From JBCFBK01 sp038562555 (GTDB lineage: Bacteria > Bacteroidota > Bacteroidia > Bacteroidales > Prolixibacteraceae), in contig JBCFBK010000014.1 in assembly GCA_038562555.1 (NCBI GenBank), positions 47,434-111,433 on the forward strand: a stretch of DNA of 64,000 nt, in the 5' to 3' direction. Shown here piece after piece: positions 16,417 to 25,397 of the stretch. Position numbers and translations under genes: made by a program. Numbering within the stretch: the first letter of the stretch is position 1; every line of letters begins with the position of its first letter. The notes below the pieces were generated by a model. It saw only the letters and a program-made list of their open reading frames with translations, did not search any database and had not been told where the DNA came from.

Positions 16417-17526
16417 ATGAAAGCACCGTCATTTTTAAAATGCGCCATCCTGATCCAGCTAAGGTCAATCGTGCCCATCCTGTTTTTCCTTTTAATGGCC
16501 GGCGCCGTGCCCGCCCGGCAGCGGCCCCCGTTTTCGGAGAAAACCGTCGAAGTTGACGGCCGCATGTTTCTGCCTTTCACAAAAGGAGAAGTGGTCAGAA
16601 AGCTGTCCGGTTCGCATAAACCTGTACTTGACCAGATTTGCTCCGTCATTACTGCCTGGGACTCGATCGCCCCGCCTCAGGGTCTGAAAGTGCTTTGCTC
16701 CGGCCTTGACAAGTCACTTGATATTTATTTTCTGCCTTATCTGTTTGAAGACGGAATCCGTTACGCTTCAGAAGGAGGGCCAATGGTAAACCTGTCCGTG
16801 AACGATCCGCTTCGCATGTTTGGACAGCCTGTTGTTTCCGACATCTTTCTTTGTCCGCAGCAAACGGCCGAATTTCACGGATTTCCTATTTACCTGAATG
16901 ATCGCCACGAAGTAACGGTTGTGTCAAAAAAGCAGGTTCCGCTTTTTGTTCCGGTGTCGCAGGAAGAATACCTGAAAGCGCTGATCGCAAAAGAAGAAAA
17001 GAACCAGGGCACGAGTACCGGTTCCGATTATCAATCCAACTTCCGCGAAATGGAAAAGGCGTATCAGCAATTGCTGAAAACCGATCAGGAAGCTGCGCGT
17101 GAATTTAAACAGCAAATGAATGCGTTTAAAGCCGACGTCAGCAAAGGCGGAGCGGAGATGATTGATCCGGTTGCCCTGCTGAAAAAGGAACTTTCCGGCT
17201 TAACGGCGCAAGAGCGGACCCGGCAGGCCTTTTACGGGGGAGCCTCGGCCATGGAAGCCTACCGGAATGCATCGGGGCTGGTGCCTTACGAAGACCGGGA
17301 AAATGCAGAAGCGTTGGTTTGTGCCAATCCGGCACTGATCTCAGGTTCGGCAACAGGACAGGTTCAGCTTCTTGTGATCAGTTGGTCGGTTGGTTCGCCT
17401 GAGATTTACGATAAGCCACGGATGTATTCCGGCGACCGGGCCGGCTTTCGCCTGGCCGAAACTTTAATGAAGGAATTATACCTCGATCAAAAAATCTGGA
17501 ACGAGGTGTTCCGGATCTGTAAGTAA
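16417..17526 (+). CDS. Secreted protein of unknown function
   Basis: 369 residues. A hydrophobic segment (about residues 18-30, FFLLMAGAVPARQ) looks like a signal peptide. The rest is mixed alpha/beta with a helical segment around residues 200-260 (REMEKAYQQLLKTDQEAAREF). I recognise no family. It is the last of four secreted proteins in a row and is spaced 29 bases after the TPR gene, the gap being a short direct repeat of AACCAAACCG. The gene may have started as a partner of its neighbours, but nothing in the sequence shows what it binds. Confidence 0.7.
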   Translation: MKAPSFLKCAILIQLRSIVPILFFLLMAGAVPARQRPPFSEKTVEVDGRMFLPFTKGEVVRKLSGSHKPVLDQICSVITAWDSIAPPQGLKVLCSGLDKSLDIYFLPYLFEDGIRYASEGGPMVNLSVNDPLRMFGQPVVSDIFLCPQQTAEFHGFPIYLNDRHEVTVVSKKQVPLFVPVSQEEYLKALIAKEEKNQGTSTGSDYQSNFREMEKAYQQLLKTDQEAAREFKQQMNAFKADVSKGGAEMIDPVALLKKELSGLTAQERTRQAFYGGASAMEAYRNASGLVPYEDRENAEALVCANPALISGSATGQVQLLVISWSVGSPEIYDKPRMYSGDRAGFRLAETLMKELYLDQKIWNEVFRICK

Positions 17527-17625
17527 AGACATGGCCGGAATCGACCCCATCGTTTTCAGTACCGCGCACAAGCAAAGACGAATTTTGTATCCCTGATCCT
17601 CAATAAGGATATTCAGATCTGAAAT

Positions 17626-17692
17626 AGCCACAAGTGGCTTTAATGTAGCCTTTGAGTAGCCTTTGAGTGGCCTTTGAGTGGCCTTTGATACG
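17626..17692 (+). repeat. 11-bp tandem repeat
   Basis: Units read GGCTTTAATGT, AGCCTTTGAGT, AGCCTTTGAGT, GGCCTTTGAGT, GGCCTTTGATA in register, in the 222-base gap before the QW-repeat gene and just ahead of its promoter. Confidence 0.85.
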
Positions 17693-17695
17693 TCC

Positions 17696-17725
17696 TTGTT
17701 GCGAATAAAACTTCGCTTATCTTTG
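17696..17725 (+). promoter_or_regulatory. Promoter of the QW-repeat gene
   Basis: TTG (17696-17698), 19 bases, TATCTTTG (17718-17725). Both boxes and the spacing fit the Bacteroidota consensus. The ATG is 23 bases further on. Confidence 0.6.
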
Positions 17726-17748
17726 TTTAAAGTAGTCTTACCACGCTC

Positions 17749-18615
17749 ATGAGATCAAGAGAACAAATCGTACGACGGATTTTCGAATCGCAAAATACGG
17801 ATGGCTTTTGGAAAGTCCTCGCTGAATCGGACAGGCATTATCCGGTTTGCCTGCATTACGTTCCGGCTTACAAGGCAACCTCATGGACTTTAATCCTATT
17901 GGCTGATATCGGGCATGACAAAGACGATGTCAGGATCAGGAAGCCCTTGCGTGAGATTCAAAATCACTTTTTTGATCCGGTACACCAGATTTTTTGTCTG
18001 GGAAAAGACCACTTTCCGATTCCCTGCCTGAACGGGAATATGATTTACCTGGACTGCTATTTTAATGGCCGGCCCGGCAAGGAAAGCCTGAAGGCCCTTG
18101 ATTTCTTTTGCCGGCATCAGCGGTTTGACGATGGGTCTTACCTGAACGGGAAAAACGAATTTTGCTCCAATACAAGCTGCTACGGGAAGCATACCTGTTA
18201 CTGGGGAGTTATCAAACTGCTGAAAGGCATTTCATTCATCCCCAAAACATTCAGAACAGATGCCGTAAACGCGTTAATGGAGAAGTGTATCCGGTTCATT
18301 CTGTTGCACCGGGTGTGTTACAGCTCTCACCGTGCAGACAGGATCATGATCAAAGGCATGGACCAGTTAAGCTTTCCCAACATGTATAAAAGTGATTTCC
18401 TTGAAATCCTTTGGTTATTAAAGAGGGAGCAGGTCCGTTCGGAGCAGCTTTATCCTGCCATTGACATGCTGAAATCAAAACGCCTGCCTTCGGGCGAGTG
18501 GAATCTGGAGCGAAAGATCAGCAATATGACAGCGGGAGTCGGTGAAATAAACACGCCGAATTCCTTTATCACCCAACGGGCAGCCGAAGTGCTCGATTTT
18601 TATTTGGGCTTCTGA
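17749..18615 (+). CDS. Prenyltransferase/squalene-cyclase-fold protein
   Basis: 288 residues, helical, with several QW-like repeats typical of the alpha/alpha-barrel of squalene cyclases and prenyltransferases: SQNTDGFWKVL near the N-terminus, RFDDGSYLNG in the middle and LPSGEWNLERK near the end. Cysteines and histidines are abundant (CSNTSCYGKHTCYWG). I do not see the DxDD motif of type II cyclases, so enzymatic cyclisation is not supported. Many proteins of this fold have no known job. It has its own promoter and stands alone. Confidence 0.6.
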   Translation: MRSREQIVRRIFESQNTDGFWKVLAESDRHYPVCLHYVPAYKATSWTLILLADIGHDKDDVRIRKPLREIQNHFFDPVHQIFCLGKDHFPIPCLNGNMIYLDCYFNGRPGKESLKALDFFCRHQRFDDGSYLNGKNEFCSNTSCYGKHTCYWGVIKLLKGISFIPKTFRTDAVNALMEKCIRFILLHRVCYSSHRADRIMIKGMDQLSFPNMYKSDFLEILWLLKREQVRSEQLYPAIDMLKSKRLPSGEWNLERKISNMTAGVGEINTPNSFITQRAAEVLDFYLGF

Positions 18616-18767
18616 TTTCATTTATCGCTGATCGCGGCAAACGGGGCGTTCCGAAGAATTGGGAACAGGATTACGCCATGTATACAAGTTCTCCAAAGCA
18701 GACTTACATATGTGTTAAATTCATCCGTTCAAAAATTGAAAAGATGCAGCGGATTGTGAAGAAATTT

Positions 18768-18775
18768 TAATTTTG
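18768..18775 (+). promoter_or_regulatory. -7 box of the riboswitch-ribB transcript
   Basis: TAATTTTG, 12 bases before the aptamer. It fits the TAnnTTTG box; the upstream TTG spacing is poor. Confidence 0.4.
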
Positions 18776-18787
18776 TAGTGTATTTTC

Positions 18788-18894
18788 TTCAGGGCAGGGC
18801 GTAATTCCCTACCGGCGGTTACAGTCCGCGACTCCTGTAAAAAGGACTGATTTGGTGGAACTCCAAAACCGACAGTTAAAGTCTGGATGGAAGA
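18788..18894 (+). ncRNA. FMN riboswitch (RFN element)
   Basis: All conserved blocks of the RFN aptamer are present in order: AGGGCAGGGCGTAATTCCCT, ACCGGCGGT, AGTCCGCGA, GGACTGATTTGGTGGAACTC, CCAAAACCGACAGT and GTCTGGATGGAAGAAG. It lies ahead of ribB, so FMN should repress synthesis of its own precursor. The expression platform would be in 18895-18982. A short hairpin CGGTG...CACCG is visible there (18905-18924), but no clear T-run terminator, so control may be at translation. Confidence 0.95.
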
Positions 18895-18982
18895 AGAAAA
18901 ACAGCGGTGTTGCCATGTTTCACCGGCAATTGTTGCGTTTTACCCTGAAGGAACATCCTCTAATTCTAAAATGACGGGTAAA

Positions 18983-19663
18983 ATGAAAACGATCAACGAT
19001 TTCGGGGCAAGCTACAGTCAACGTGTCGAAAATGCAGTCAAAAAACTTCGGGACGGCAAGGGTATCCTTCTTGTTGACGATGAAAACCGGGAGAATGAAG
19101 GAGACTTGATTTACGCTGCGGCCAACATGACTGAAAAGGACATGGCCCTGATGATCCGGGAATGCAGCGGAATTGTATGTCTGTGCCTTTCTCCGGAGAA
19201 AAGTGAACAACTTGGATTACGCCAAATGGTGGAAATTAATGACAGTAAGAATAAAACGGCATTCACCATTTCCATCGAAGCAAAAGAAGGTGTCACCACA
19301 GGGGTTTCGGCGAAAGACCGGATCCAAACCATCAGGACGGCTATCGCGGAACATGCACAACCTTCGGATCTGGCCCACCCTGGTCACGTTTTCCCCTTAG
19401 TGGCAAAGCAACATGGCGTGTTTGAAAGAAGGGGGCATACCGAAGGGAGTGTTGACCTGGTGAAATTAGCCGGATTGGGTGAATCGGCCGTGTTGTGCGA
19501 ATTGACAAACCCCGACGGAACAATGGCAAGATTACCCGAGATTATCGATTTTGCGAAAGAACATGCTCTGACCGTCCTTTCAGTCGAAGATATTATTCAC
19601 TACCGGGAACAGCTTACTGGAAAAAACATTGTCCCGGTAAATTCAACTTTATCAGGAGTTTGA
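18983..19663 (+). CDS. ribB: 3,4-dihydroxy-2-butanone-4-phosphate synthase
   Basis: 227 codons. Converts ribulose 5-phosphate to the four-carbon precursor of riboflavin. Family blocks: VDDENRENEGDLIYAA (acidic metal/substrate loop), SGIVCLCLSPE, EGVTTGVSAKDRIQTIRTAI, HPGHVFPLVAKQHGVFERRG, HTEGSVDLVKLAG and ELTNPDGTMARLPE. It is the stand-alone synthase with no GTP cyclohydrolase II domain. Start chosen at 18983 because family members begin a few residues before the conserved FG; ATGs at 18971 and 18887 are in frame, the latter inside the riboswitch. The FMN riboswitch just upstream confirms the role. Confidence 0.95.
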   Translation: MKTINDFGASYSQRVENAVKKLRDGKGILLVDDENRENEGDLIYAAANMTEKDMALMIRECSGIVCLCLSPEKSEQLGLRQMVEINDSKNKTAFTISIEAKEGVTTGVSAKDRIQTIRTAIAEHAQPSDLAHPGHVFPLVAKQHGVFERRGHTEGSVDLVKLAGLGESAVLCELTNPDGTMARLPEIIDFAKEHALTVLSVEDIIHYREQLTGKNIVPVNSTLSGV

Positions 19664-19716
19664 ATCCTTGTCTTTGCACCTGTTTTTTTTCAAAAGCACA
19701 GAATAACTAAAACCGG

Positions 19717-19734
19717 CCCGGCATTGAAGCCGGG
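19717..19734 (+). terminator. Hairpin after ribB
   Basis: CCCGGC, loop ATTGAA, GCCGGG, 53 bases after the ribB stop. No T-run follows, so termination is only suggested. Confidence 0.4.
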
Positions 19735-19854
19735 ATTGACTATTCTGATATGTCTACCGTTTGCATTCATATATTATCTATTCCCCATTTTAAACTTTTT
19801 AACCCGCCGGTGAGTTGTCATTAATTACCGTTTAATCGAAAACAACACGCTGTC

Positions 19855-20478
19855 ATGGAAAGATCAACAGAAGAACCTTCGGTACAGGAAACCGGAAAGC
19901 AACATGGGAAAAATGAATTACCCGTTATTTCATTTGAAAAAGCTGAGGATTGGAGAAATTGGTTGGAAGAAAATCACAACCAGGAAAAAGGGATTTGGTT
20001 ACGGATTTATAAAAAGGGAACAGGTCATCCCTCTGTAACCCGTGGCACCGCTCTGGATGAAGCATTGTGCTACGGATGGATTGACGGCCAGGCCAAAAAA
20101 CAGGATAACGAATCTTACCTTCAGAAATTCACACCCCGCCGATCGCGCAGTATCTGGTCGAAAATAAATATTGAGCATATTGAGCGGTTGGAAAAAGAAG
20201 GAAAAATGCGGCCGGCAGGAAGAAAAGCGGTGGAAGCGGCACAAGCCGACGGCAGGTGGGAGAAGGCCTATGATTCACCGAAGAACATGGAGGTTCCGGA
20301 AGATTTTATCGCCGAACTTTCGAAGGATGAAAAAGCGCTGGCATTTTTCGGGACGTTGAATAAAACGAACAGGTATGCCATAGCCTGGCGGCTACAGACG
20401 GCCCAAAAGCCTGAAACGCGTGAAAGGCGCAAACAGGTTATGCTTGAAATGATGGCGCGGGGAGAAAAGCTCCATTGA
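19855..20478 (+). CDS. YdeI/OmpD-associated (OmdA) family protein
   Basis: 207 residues. The body from about residue 24 matches the YdeI/OmdA family: WRNWLEENHNQEKGIWLRIY, TALDEALCYGWIDGQ, SYLQKFTPRRSRSIWSKIN, and the C-terminal helix KTNRYAIAWRLQTAQKPETR. The family is widespread and poorly characterised, linked in some reports to resistance to antimicrobial peptides. The first 20 residues are low-complexity and differ from family starts; an ATG closer to the domain is not available, so the start is kept. Stand-alone gene. Confidence 0.85.
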   Translation: MERSTEEPSVQETGKQHGKNELPVISFEKAEDWRNWLEENHNQEKGIWLRIYKKGTGHPSVTRGTALDEALCYGWIDGQAKKQDNESYLQKFTPRRSRSIWSKINIEHIERLEKEGKMRPAGRKAVEAAQADGRWEKAYDSPKNMEVPEDFIAELSKDEKALAFFGTLNKTNRYAIAWRLQTAQKPETRERRKQVMLEMMARGEKLH

Positions 20479-20634
20479 GTTATCAGATATTCCGGTTTTT
20501 CGCCGGTTTTACCGAAAAATAATCAGCGACGGCCGCGACAACTCTGCCCATTAACTGAAGAACATGGCTCCCTGGTTTATTGCATTTACTTTTTCAGATG
20601 CAGTTGCAGGCAGCGTTGTCAGCCTTCCTGAAAA

Positions 20635-21519
20635 TCAATTTGGATTCATGGCAGCATTGATTTGCTGTACCTCATACGACTTCATATTGATTTGCTTGTT
20701 GATATTTCTCCCGATTTCAGTGACGGTCATAACGGTGCGGTCATTGTTGCGCGTATTCGTGACTTCATATGCCATTGTAAAGCCTGCAGGCATGTTTTTG
20801 GGAAGAGCATTTTTCTTTGACGGTGCTTCACCCATACCAAGCAATTTGAGGTCGATTTCCGGGGTAATCCAGAAGAAAGCCTCTGTCTTTTCCTTTGCGT
20901 CGTCATAACGGTATTCGTCGCACTTATACCCCAGGATGGTTTTACTTCGACCCGTTTTGGTGAAGCTTCCCTGGATATCTGTTTCATCCAAATTTTCCTG
21001 CTTCGTGAGATCACTGAAGTTTTGCCCGAAAACTACGGCCGATTTTTTGCCATCCTGATCTGCCAGCATGATCATGGCGTTATTCTTCACGTCAATGATA
21101 AAACTTCCCTGCACCTGGTCCTTGCCGGTTCCGGGCCCCGGCTCAAACGCCAGGTTTTTCGCGTTCTGATCGAAATAGTAGATGAATGTCCGCTCCGATT
21201 CTTTCTTGTCGGCATGGTAGTTTTCCGCGAGCATATGAACAGACAGATCGAACACATATGTGTCTTCAGTCTTTACCGGCTCGGTGGAGACACCCATTTT
21301 GCCAAACAGATTACCCAGGGGAGTTTGTTGAGTCGAAGGTTCAGTATTGGGGGCCTTTTCTGTGCTTTTTATGGAATCTGTTCCATCTTTCTCCGCAGAA
21401 GGAGTTTCTGTTTTCTCGAGAATTTTCTTCCCTATTTTATTCAGCAAACGCTGGCCCGAGACTTCAGTCACAGACATGATGCACAGAATAATTAAAAAAA
21501 GTTGTTTTGCCGTTCTCAT
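20635..21519 (-). CDS. DUF4412 domain protein, secreted
   Basis: 294 residues. Signal peptide MRTAKQLFLIILCIMSVTEVSG. A low-complexity Thr/Pro/Glu segment follows to about residue 75. The DUF4412 region shows HADKKESERTFIYYFDQNAK, NAMIMLADQDGKKSAVVFG and SKTILGYKCDEYRYDDAKEK, with the family's usual GYKC(D/E)EY block. DUF4412 proteins are common in the Bacteroidota envelope and have no firm function. Convergent with the YdeI/OmdA gene. No operon partner. Confidence 0.85.
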   Translation of the reverse strand: MRTAKQLFLIILCIMSVTEVSGQRLLNKIGKKILEKTETPSAEKDGTDSIKSTEKAPNTEPSTQQTPLGNLFGKMGVSTEPVKTEDTYVFDLSVHMLAENYHADKKESERTFIYYFDQNAKNLAFEPGPGTGKDQVQGSFIIDVKNNAMIMLADQDGKKSAVVFGQNFSDLTKQENLDETDIQGSFTKTGRSKTILGYKCDEYRYDDAKEKTEAFFWITPEIDLKLLGMGEAPSKKNALPKNMPAGFTMAYEVTNTRNNDRTVMTVTEIGRNINKQINMKSYEVQQINAAMNPN

Positions 21520-21661
21520 CGTAATTCAGTTTAATGGATTACGAGAAAGGTACAAAATCAGAACAATAGCAGTCAAGAGTTCTCAGTCACATAAAAAATC
21601 GGCCTCAACGGCTACTTCGTGTTATACGCACGCTATAGCCGGACGAGCGCCCCCTAAAAAA

Positions 21662-22024
21662 CTACGCGCTGCGTAATATTTTTTCCATCTTGCGCCCTTT
21701 TGCCAGTTCATCAACGAGCTTATCCAGGTATCTGGCCTGTTGCGTTAGCGGATTTTCAATTTCTTCAACCCGGTAGCCGCAAATAACTCCGGTAATGAGG
21801 TGGGCATTCGGGTTGAGCGAGGCGTTCCGAAAAAATTCCTCAAACGTTACCTTTTCGTCAATGAGGGCGTTCACTTTTTTCTGGTTATAACCCGTGAGCC
21901 ATTCAATTACCTGATACAGTTCATTTACTGTTCTTCCCTTCTTTTCGACTTTTTCAACATAAAAAGGAAATACCGAAGCAAACGTCATTTTCGCAATTCG
22001 GTCATCGTGATTGCCTGCCTTCAT
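21662..22024 (-). CDS. DUF2200 family protein
   Basis: 120 residues. Matches the short cytosolic DUF2200 family across its length: RIAKMTFASVFPFYVEKVEK, YQVIEWLTGYNQ, FFRNASLNPNAHLITGVICG and EEIENPLTQQARYLDKLVDE. Function unknown; often a solitary gene. No signal sequence or cofactor motif is seen. It marks the last intact gene before the decayed stretch that precedes the CRISPR-Cas locus. Confidence 0.88.
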   Translation of the reverse strand: MKAGNHDDRIAKMTFASVFPFYVEKVEKKGRTVNELYQVIEWLTGYNQKKVNALIDEKVTFEEFFRNASLNPNAHLITGVICGYRVEEIENPLTQQARYLDKLVDELAKGRKMEKILRSA

Positions 22025-22630
22025 ATCTGTTCATTTTAAATCTGTCCTCACTACCAAAATTACTAATAATTGCCAAAAAGACCATCATCCTGACCTATCA
22101 CCGGCACATTTATGAGGAAAAACGCAGGGCAAGTCACCGGGGTAAAACGAACGTGGCCCCGGGGAAGGCTCGGAGTATCTCCGGGGAGTATCAGGGGTAT
22201 ATCAGGATAATATCAGAAGTAAGTACGGGGAAGACATGCTTTTGGTACGCTTTGAGGTGGATTACTACGAAAAAAAGCTTTTCAAACTCATAGCAATATA
22301 GCTTCAAATGTAAAGAAAACAAACAAGGAAAACACTTAATTTTATACGCTAAGCCAACTAAGTTCAGAAAACGATAGCTGTTGTTACGGATCGTACCAAT
22401 AACGGCATAAAATATGAGATCGCCGATGCCCAAATAGACAATTTTTCCCAATTTGATTTTTCCTTGTTTGAAACTTTTGATGACGAACGACTGAAAAATA
22501 ATAAAAGCCAGCACCTGGAAGCATGATGTGCAACAGCTTCAATTCATTACAATACACGTACAGGCAAGTTTCATTAAAATATTATACTAAAAAAATGCAA
22601 TCAATTTTCAAAATACTCGTCTAAGTTCTT
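22025..22630. other. Gene-free stretch with 11-bp repeats and a possible gene scrap
   Basis: From about 22162 to 22230 the sequence runs in 11-bp units (AGTATCTCCGG, GGAGTATCAGG, GGTATATCAGG, ATAATATCAGA, AGTAAGTACGG). From 22362 to 22526 the plus strand is open for 54 codons without a start codon and reads like protein (AVVTDRTNNGIKYEIADAQ), possibly a 3' gene scrap. The rest shows nothing I can name. Confidence 0.45.
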
Positions 22631-23347
22631 TTAGTACAAAAATCCAAAGAGCCAGAGTGGGACTTTATTTCCACTTCCTATTTCAATATCACCAGCTGCA
22701 ATTAAATAATTATCCAGGTGGTCCACCTGCGAGGTATTCTTATTTTTTCCACCCACCTCTATCGTCAACCCATTAACCTTAAAATCTCCTTCGGAGGGAG
22801 AATTAACTTGTAGTCCTGAATTCAATAATTGGTTTAAAACAAAGGTCTCCCTGATGTTTCCAATATCTGGTTTGTCTTTTAGCGCAAAAGCAAGATTAGT
22901 GTTTTCCAGGAATATCTTATCGGGCTTCTGTAAGGCAGAAACGCCTTTGCCTTCTGAACTTAACGTATTTAGTAGCTTTGCATCCCTTAGTTGATAAACA
23001 TATTGATACACACTATCCCTGCTTAAATCAAGCTTTCTGGCCAATGCTGCAATGTTTGGTTTAAATGGTACCGATTCAGCAATCACTCCTAACAGCTTTT
23101 TTACTTTGGTTGCCGTTCCTGTGTTGACATCGATGACTCTCGTGGCAACATCAAACCAAATTCTGGTAAAGGGCGTCTGGCAAAGTTTTACGAAAGTTAT
23201 ATCCCGGGTAAAGGTCCCGATGTTTTCTCCGATTAAGGCCCCCAGTTTGTTTTGGGCGACAATATGACAAAAATAAGCGTCGGATATCGTTCCGGCGGAG
23301 GGTATAAAAAAAGCGTTCAACTTTTTATCGTAACCGATAGGCTTCAA
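22631..23347 (-). pseudogene. C-terminal remnant of a DUF4143-type AAA+ ATPase
   Basis: 238 codons remain. The end matches the C-terminal domain of the large family of Bacteroidota AAA ATPases with DUF4143: RETFVLNQLLNSG, GDFKVNGLTIEVGGKNK and DIEIGSGNKVPLWLFGFLY. A helix-turn-helix-like segment precedes it (IAALARKLDLSRDSVYQYVY). The N-terminal P-loop ATPase domain is missing: upstream in the same frame there is a stop codon about 22 codons before the first usable start and no Walker motif. I call it a truncated relic. A functional shorter protein cannot be excluded. Confidence 0.7.
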
Positions 23348-23574
23348 GTTTTTGTCATCGAATGTGCTTATTCCAAAGATCTCCTTACCCCGTTTATCTT
23401 AAAGGAATTTCAACTTATGGGGATCTTGCCGAGTATCATAAATTCTCAGGATATCAATGGCTTCCTTTCTCTCTCTGTAAAATAAGGAATTATGCTTGGT
23501 TAATACGCATTTTCTGATTCTCTTCTTTTTGTGTATAACTGGGAACAACTTTGGGTTAACTGAAATATGATTTA

Positions 23575-23697
23575 CTAATTTATCGGTGATTCCATAAAAT
23601 CTTTCGCGACTTGGGCATCCCAGCTATTTTGAAGATAATCAAGGATTGACTCAAAATCCTTTTCTGACAACGGTGACCAAATAATCGGCTTAGGCAT
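23575..23697 (-). pseudogene. Truncated RelE/ParE-type toxin
   Basis: 40 residues beginning MPKPIIWSPLSEKDFESILD, the N-terminal strand and helix of a RelE/ParE toxin, then an early stop. Family members are about 95 residues, so the catalytic sheet is absent. Its ATG overlaps the stop codon region of the antitoxin gene in the usual antitoxin-toxin arrangement. Disabled toxin beside an intact antitoxin. Confidence 0.75.
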
Positions 23698-23938
23698 TTG
23701 TATATTTCTTGCGAAGTCTTGACATAACCTCTGAATGAGAAATTCCTTTCCCAGCATCGATCTCTCCAATCGAATCAATTAATCCTTGTTTTTGCTCTAA
23801 CGTAAGTTTGTCCCATTCATCAAGATTTTTCTGCCCGTTGATATAATTCATCAGAACGCCATATAACTCTTCCAACCGATCCTTTTCCAATACATCGATC
23901 TGCCTGAATATTTTTAGTTTTAAATCTGATACACTCAT
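23690..23938 (-). CDS. Antitoxin-like addiction module component
   Basis: 82 residues. Helical N-terminus VSDLKLKIFRQIDVLEKDRLEELYGVLMNYI and a C-terminal segment ending GISHSEVMSRLRKKY, the pattern of small antitoxins paired with RelE/ParE toxins in Bacteroidota. It overlaps the start of the truncated toxin by eight bases. With its partner broken it may serve only as an anti-addiction factor or be decaying. Confidence 0.75.
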   Translation of the reverse strand: MSVSDLKLKIFRQIDVLEKDRLEELYGVLMNYINGQKNLDEWDKLTLEQKQGLIDSIGEIDAGKGISHSEVMSRLRKKYTNA

Positions 23939-24387
23939 AACTTGTTTTTTTCAAAAATACAAAATAATTACAATCCTGATGTTATTAAAACGCCTATATC
24001 CAATACTTCAGGAAGTTGTGGTTTGTTACAAAGAAAATGTTGTCTTTTCAACCGAAAAAGCATGAGTATACCTGAGTATAGGAAGAGTATAGTTAGAGTA
24101 TACCTATAGTAAAGGAATAAAATCCAGTCCATATGACTTCGTGGTTTAAAAATAATAATCATTTGTTCTTTATCATGGATAGGCTATACAAAATTGGTAT
24201 TACCGACGGCACCCGCAATTTCTTCCTGGGTCGCAATCCAGGTTGTTAAAGAGATCCAAGGCCGAGAAAATTCCCACTATTGCCGAAAAAGAAGAATTTA
24301 TTTAACCAAATACTTGCTTTATAATAAGCTAATATGGTAACTTTATGCTAACCATTGCAACTAATTGCCCAGCTAACCAAAAGCTAC
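23939..24387. other. Gap before the CRISPR-Cas locus, with 11-bp repeats
   Basis: Between about 24057 and 24116 the sequence repeats GTATA at 10-11 base steps (GTATACCTGA, GTATAGGAAGA, GTATAGTTAGA, GTATACCTATA). The remainder holds only a 24-codon frame at about 24175 and TAACTTTA (24338-24345), one base off a -7 box, as a possible promoter of the WYL gene. Confidence 0.5.
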
Positions 24388-25332
24388 ATGTCACCTGAAA
24401 CCAAAACTACACGATTTCTGCGTCTCATTTCCTTTCTTTCGAGCGGTTACCCGAAAACAAAGGAAGAATGCATTGAACTCCTGGGAATAAAAGATTCGGC
24501 CTTTTACAATTACCGGAACACACTGCTGAACAGCGGATTTGACATTAAACAAAAAGACGGGCAATACTGGATTGATTATCACAACCATGACTACCAGGTT
24601 CTGCAAAATGTGCTGCATTTTTCAGAAGAAGACTGTTACCTGCTTTCCAGGTGTATTGACATGCTGAACGAGAACGTTGACGCCGCCAATCGCTTAAAGC
24701 AAAAACTGACCGCATTTTTCAACCAGGACAAGGCGATTGAAGCGTACATTCACAAGGAAAAGTCGGCGCTTGTACAGGCGCTGCGGAAGGCACAGAAGGA
24801 AAAGAAGCAGGCACTGCTGATCAACTACGCATCGGGCAACAGTCAGACGGTAAAAAACCGGCTGGTGGAACCTTTTGAGTTCAAAGACGATTTTAACCTG
24901 GTGTGGGCATTTGACACTGCGCTCGGGAAAAACCGCCAGTTTAAGGTATGCCGGATTGAAGATGTCCATGAGTCGCCGCTTCGGTGGGAATACGAACGGC
25001 AGCATAAGTCAATGCCGGTTGATATTTTCCGAAATACGGGGGATCTGAACAAGCAAATTGAATGCAGCTTAAGCCTGAAAGCCAGGAACCTGCTTGTGGA
25101 GGAATATCCGCTGGCGGAGCGTTACCTCACTCCTATCGGGAAAAACAAGTTTGTATTGAACGCGCCCGTTGCCAAATACGAAGGACCGGGGAGGTTTGTG
25201 CTGGGACTTGCAGAAGATGTTCAGGTAAGTGGGGATGACGGGTTTTGGGAGTATTTGAAGCAAAAAATTGCCCGGAGTCAATCTTTTTTGTCTGGCTCCA
25301 CGAATTCGGAAGTCACCTTTACGCACCTTTGA
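24388..25332 (+). CDS. WYL-domain transcriptional regulator of the CRISPR-Cas locus
   Basis: 314 residues from the ATG at 24388; an in-frame TTG 33 bases upstream is less likely. N-terminal winged helix (about 1-60: RFLRLISFLSSGYPKTKEEC, KDSAFYNYRNTLLNSGF). The middle WYL domain is seen as KKQALLINYASGNSQTVKNRLVEPFEF and FNLVWAFDTALGKNRQFKVCRIEDV. The C-terminal WCX-like region follows. WYL proteins bind nucleic-acid-type ligands and often control phage-defence genes. It is 65 bases before the first cas6 and probably shares its transcript. Base composition matches that cas6, not the next genes. Confidence 0.85.
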   Translation: MSPETKTTRFLRLISFLSSGYPKTKEECIELLGIKDSAFYNYRNTLLNSGFDIKQKDGQYWIDYHNHDYQVLQNVLHFSEEDCYLLSRCIDMLNENVDAANRLKQKLTAFFNQDKAIEAYIHKEKSALVQALRKAQKEKKQALLINYASGNSQTVKNRLVEPFEFKDDFNLVWAFDTALGKNRQFKVCRIEDVHESPLRWEYERQHKSMPVDIFRNTGDLNKQIECSLSLKARNLLVEEYPLAERYLTPIGKNKFVLNAPVAKYEGPGRFVLGLAEDVQVSGDDGFWEYLKQKIARSQSFLSGSTNSEVTFTHL

Positions 25333-25397
25333 ACATAATGGACGGCCCAGCATGAAACGAATTAAAGATTTCAGTCAAATAAACAAATCGAATCCTT

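Noticed and set aside
22191..22514. 107-codon minus-strand frame ending in the 11-bp repeat tract
   Set aside because: Its C-terminal part is translated repeat and the rest overlaps a more protein-like plus-strand scrap. No promoter or family match.
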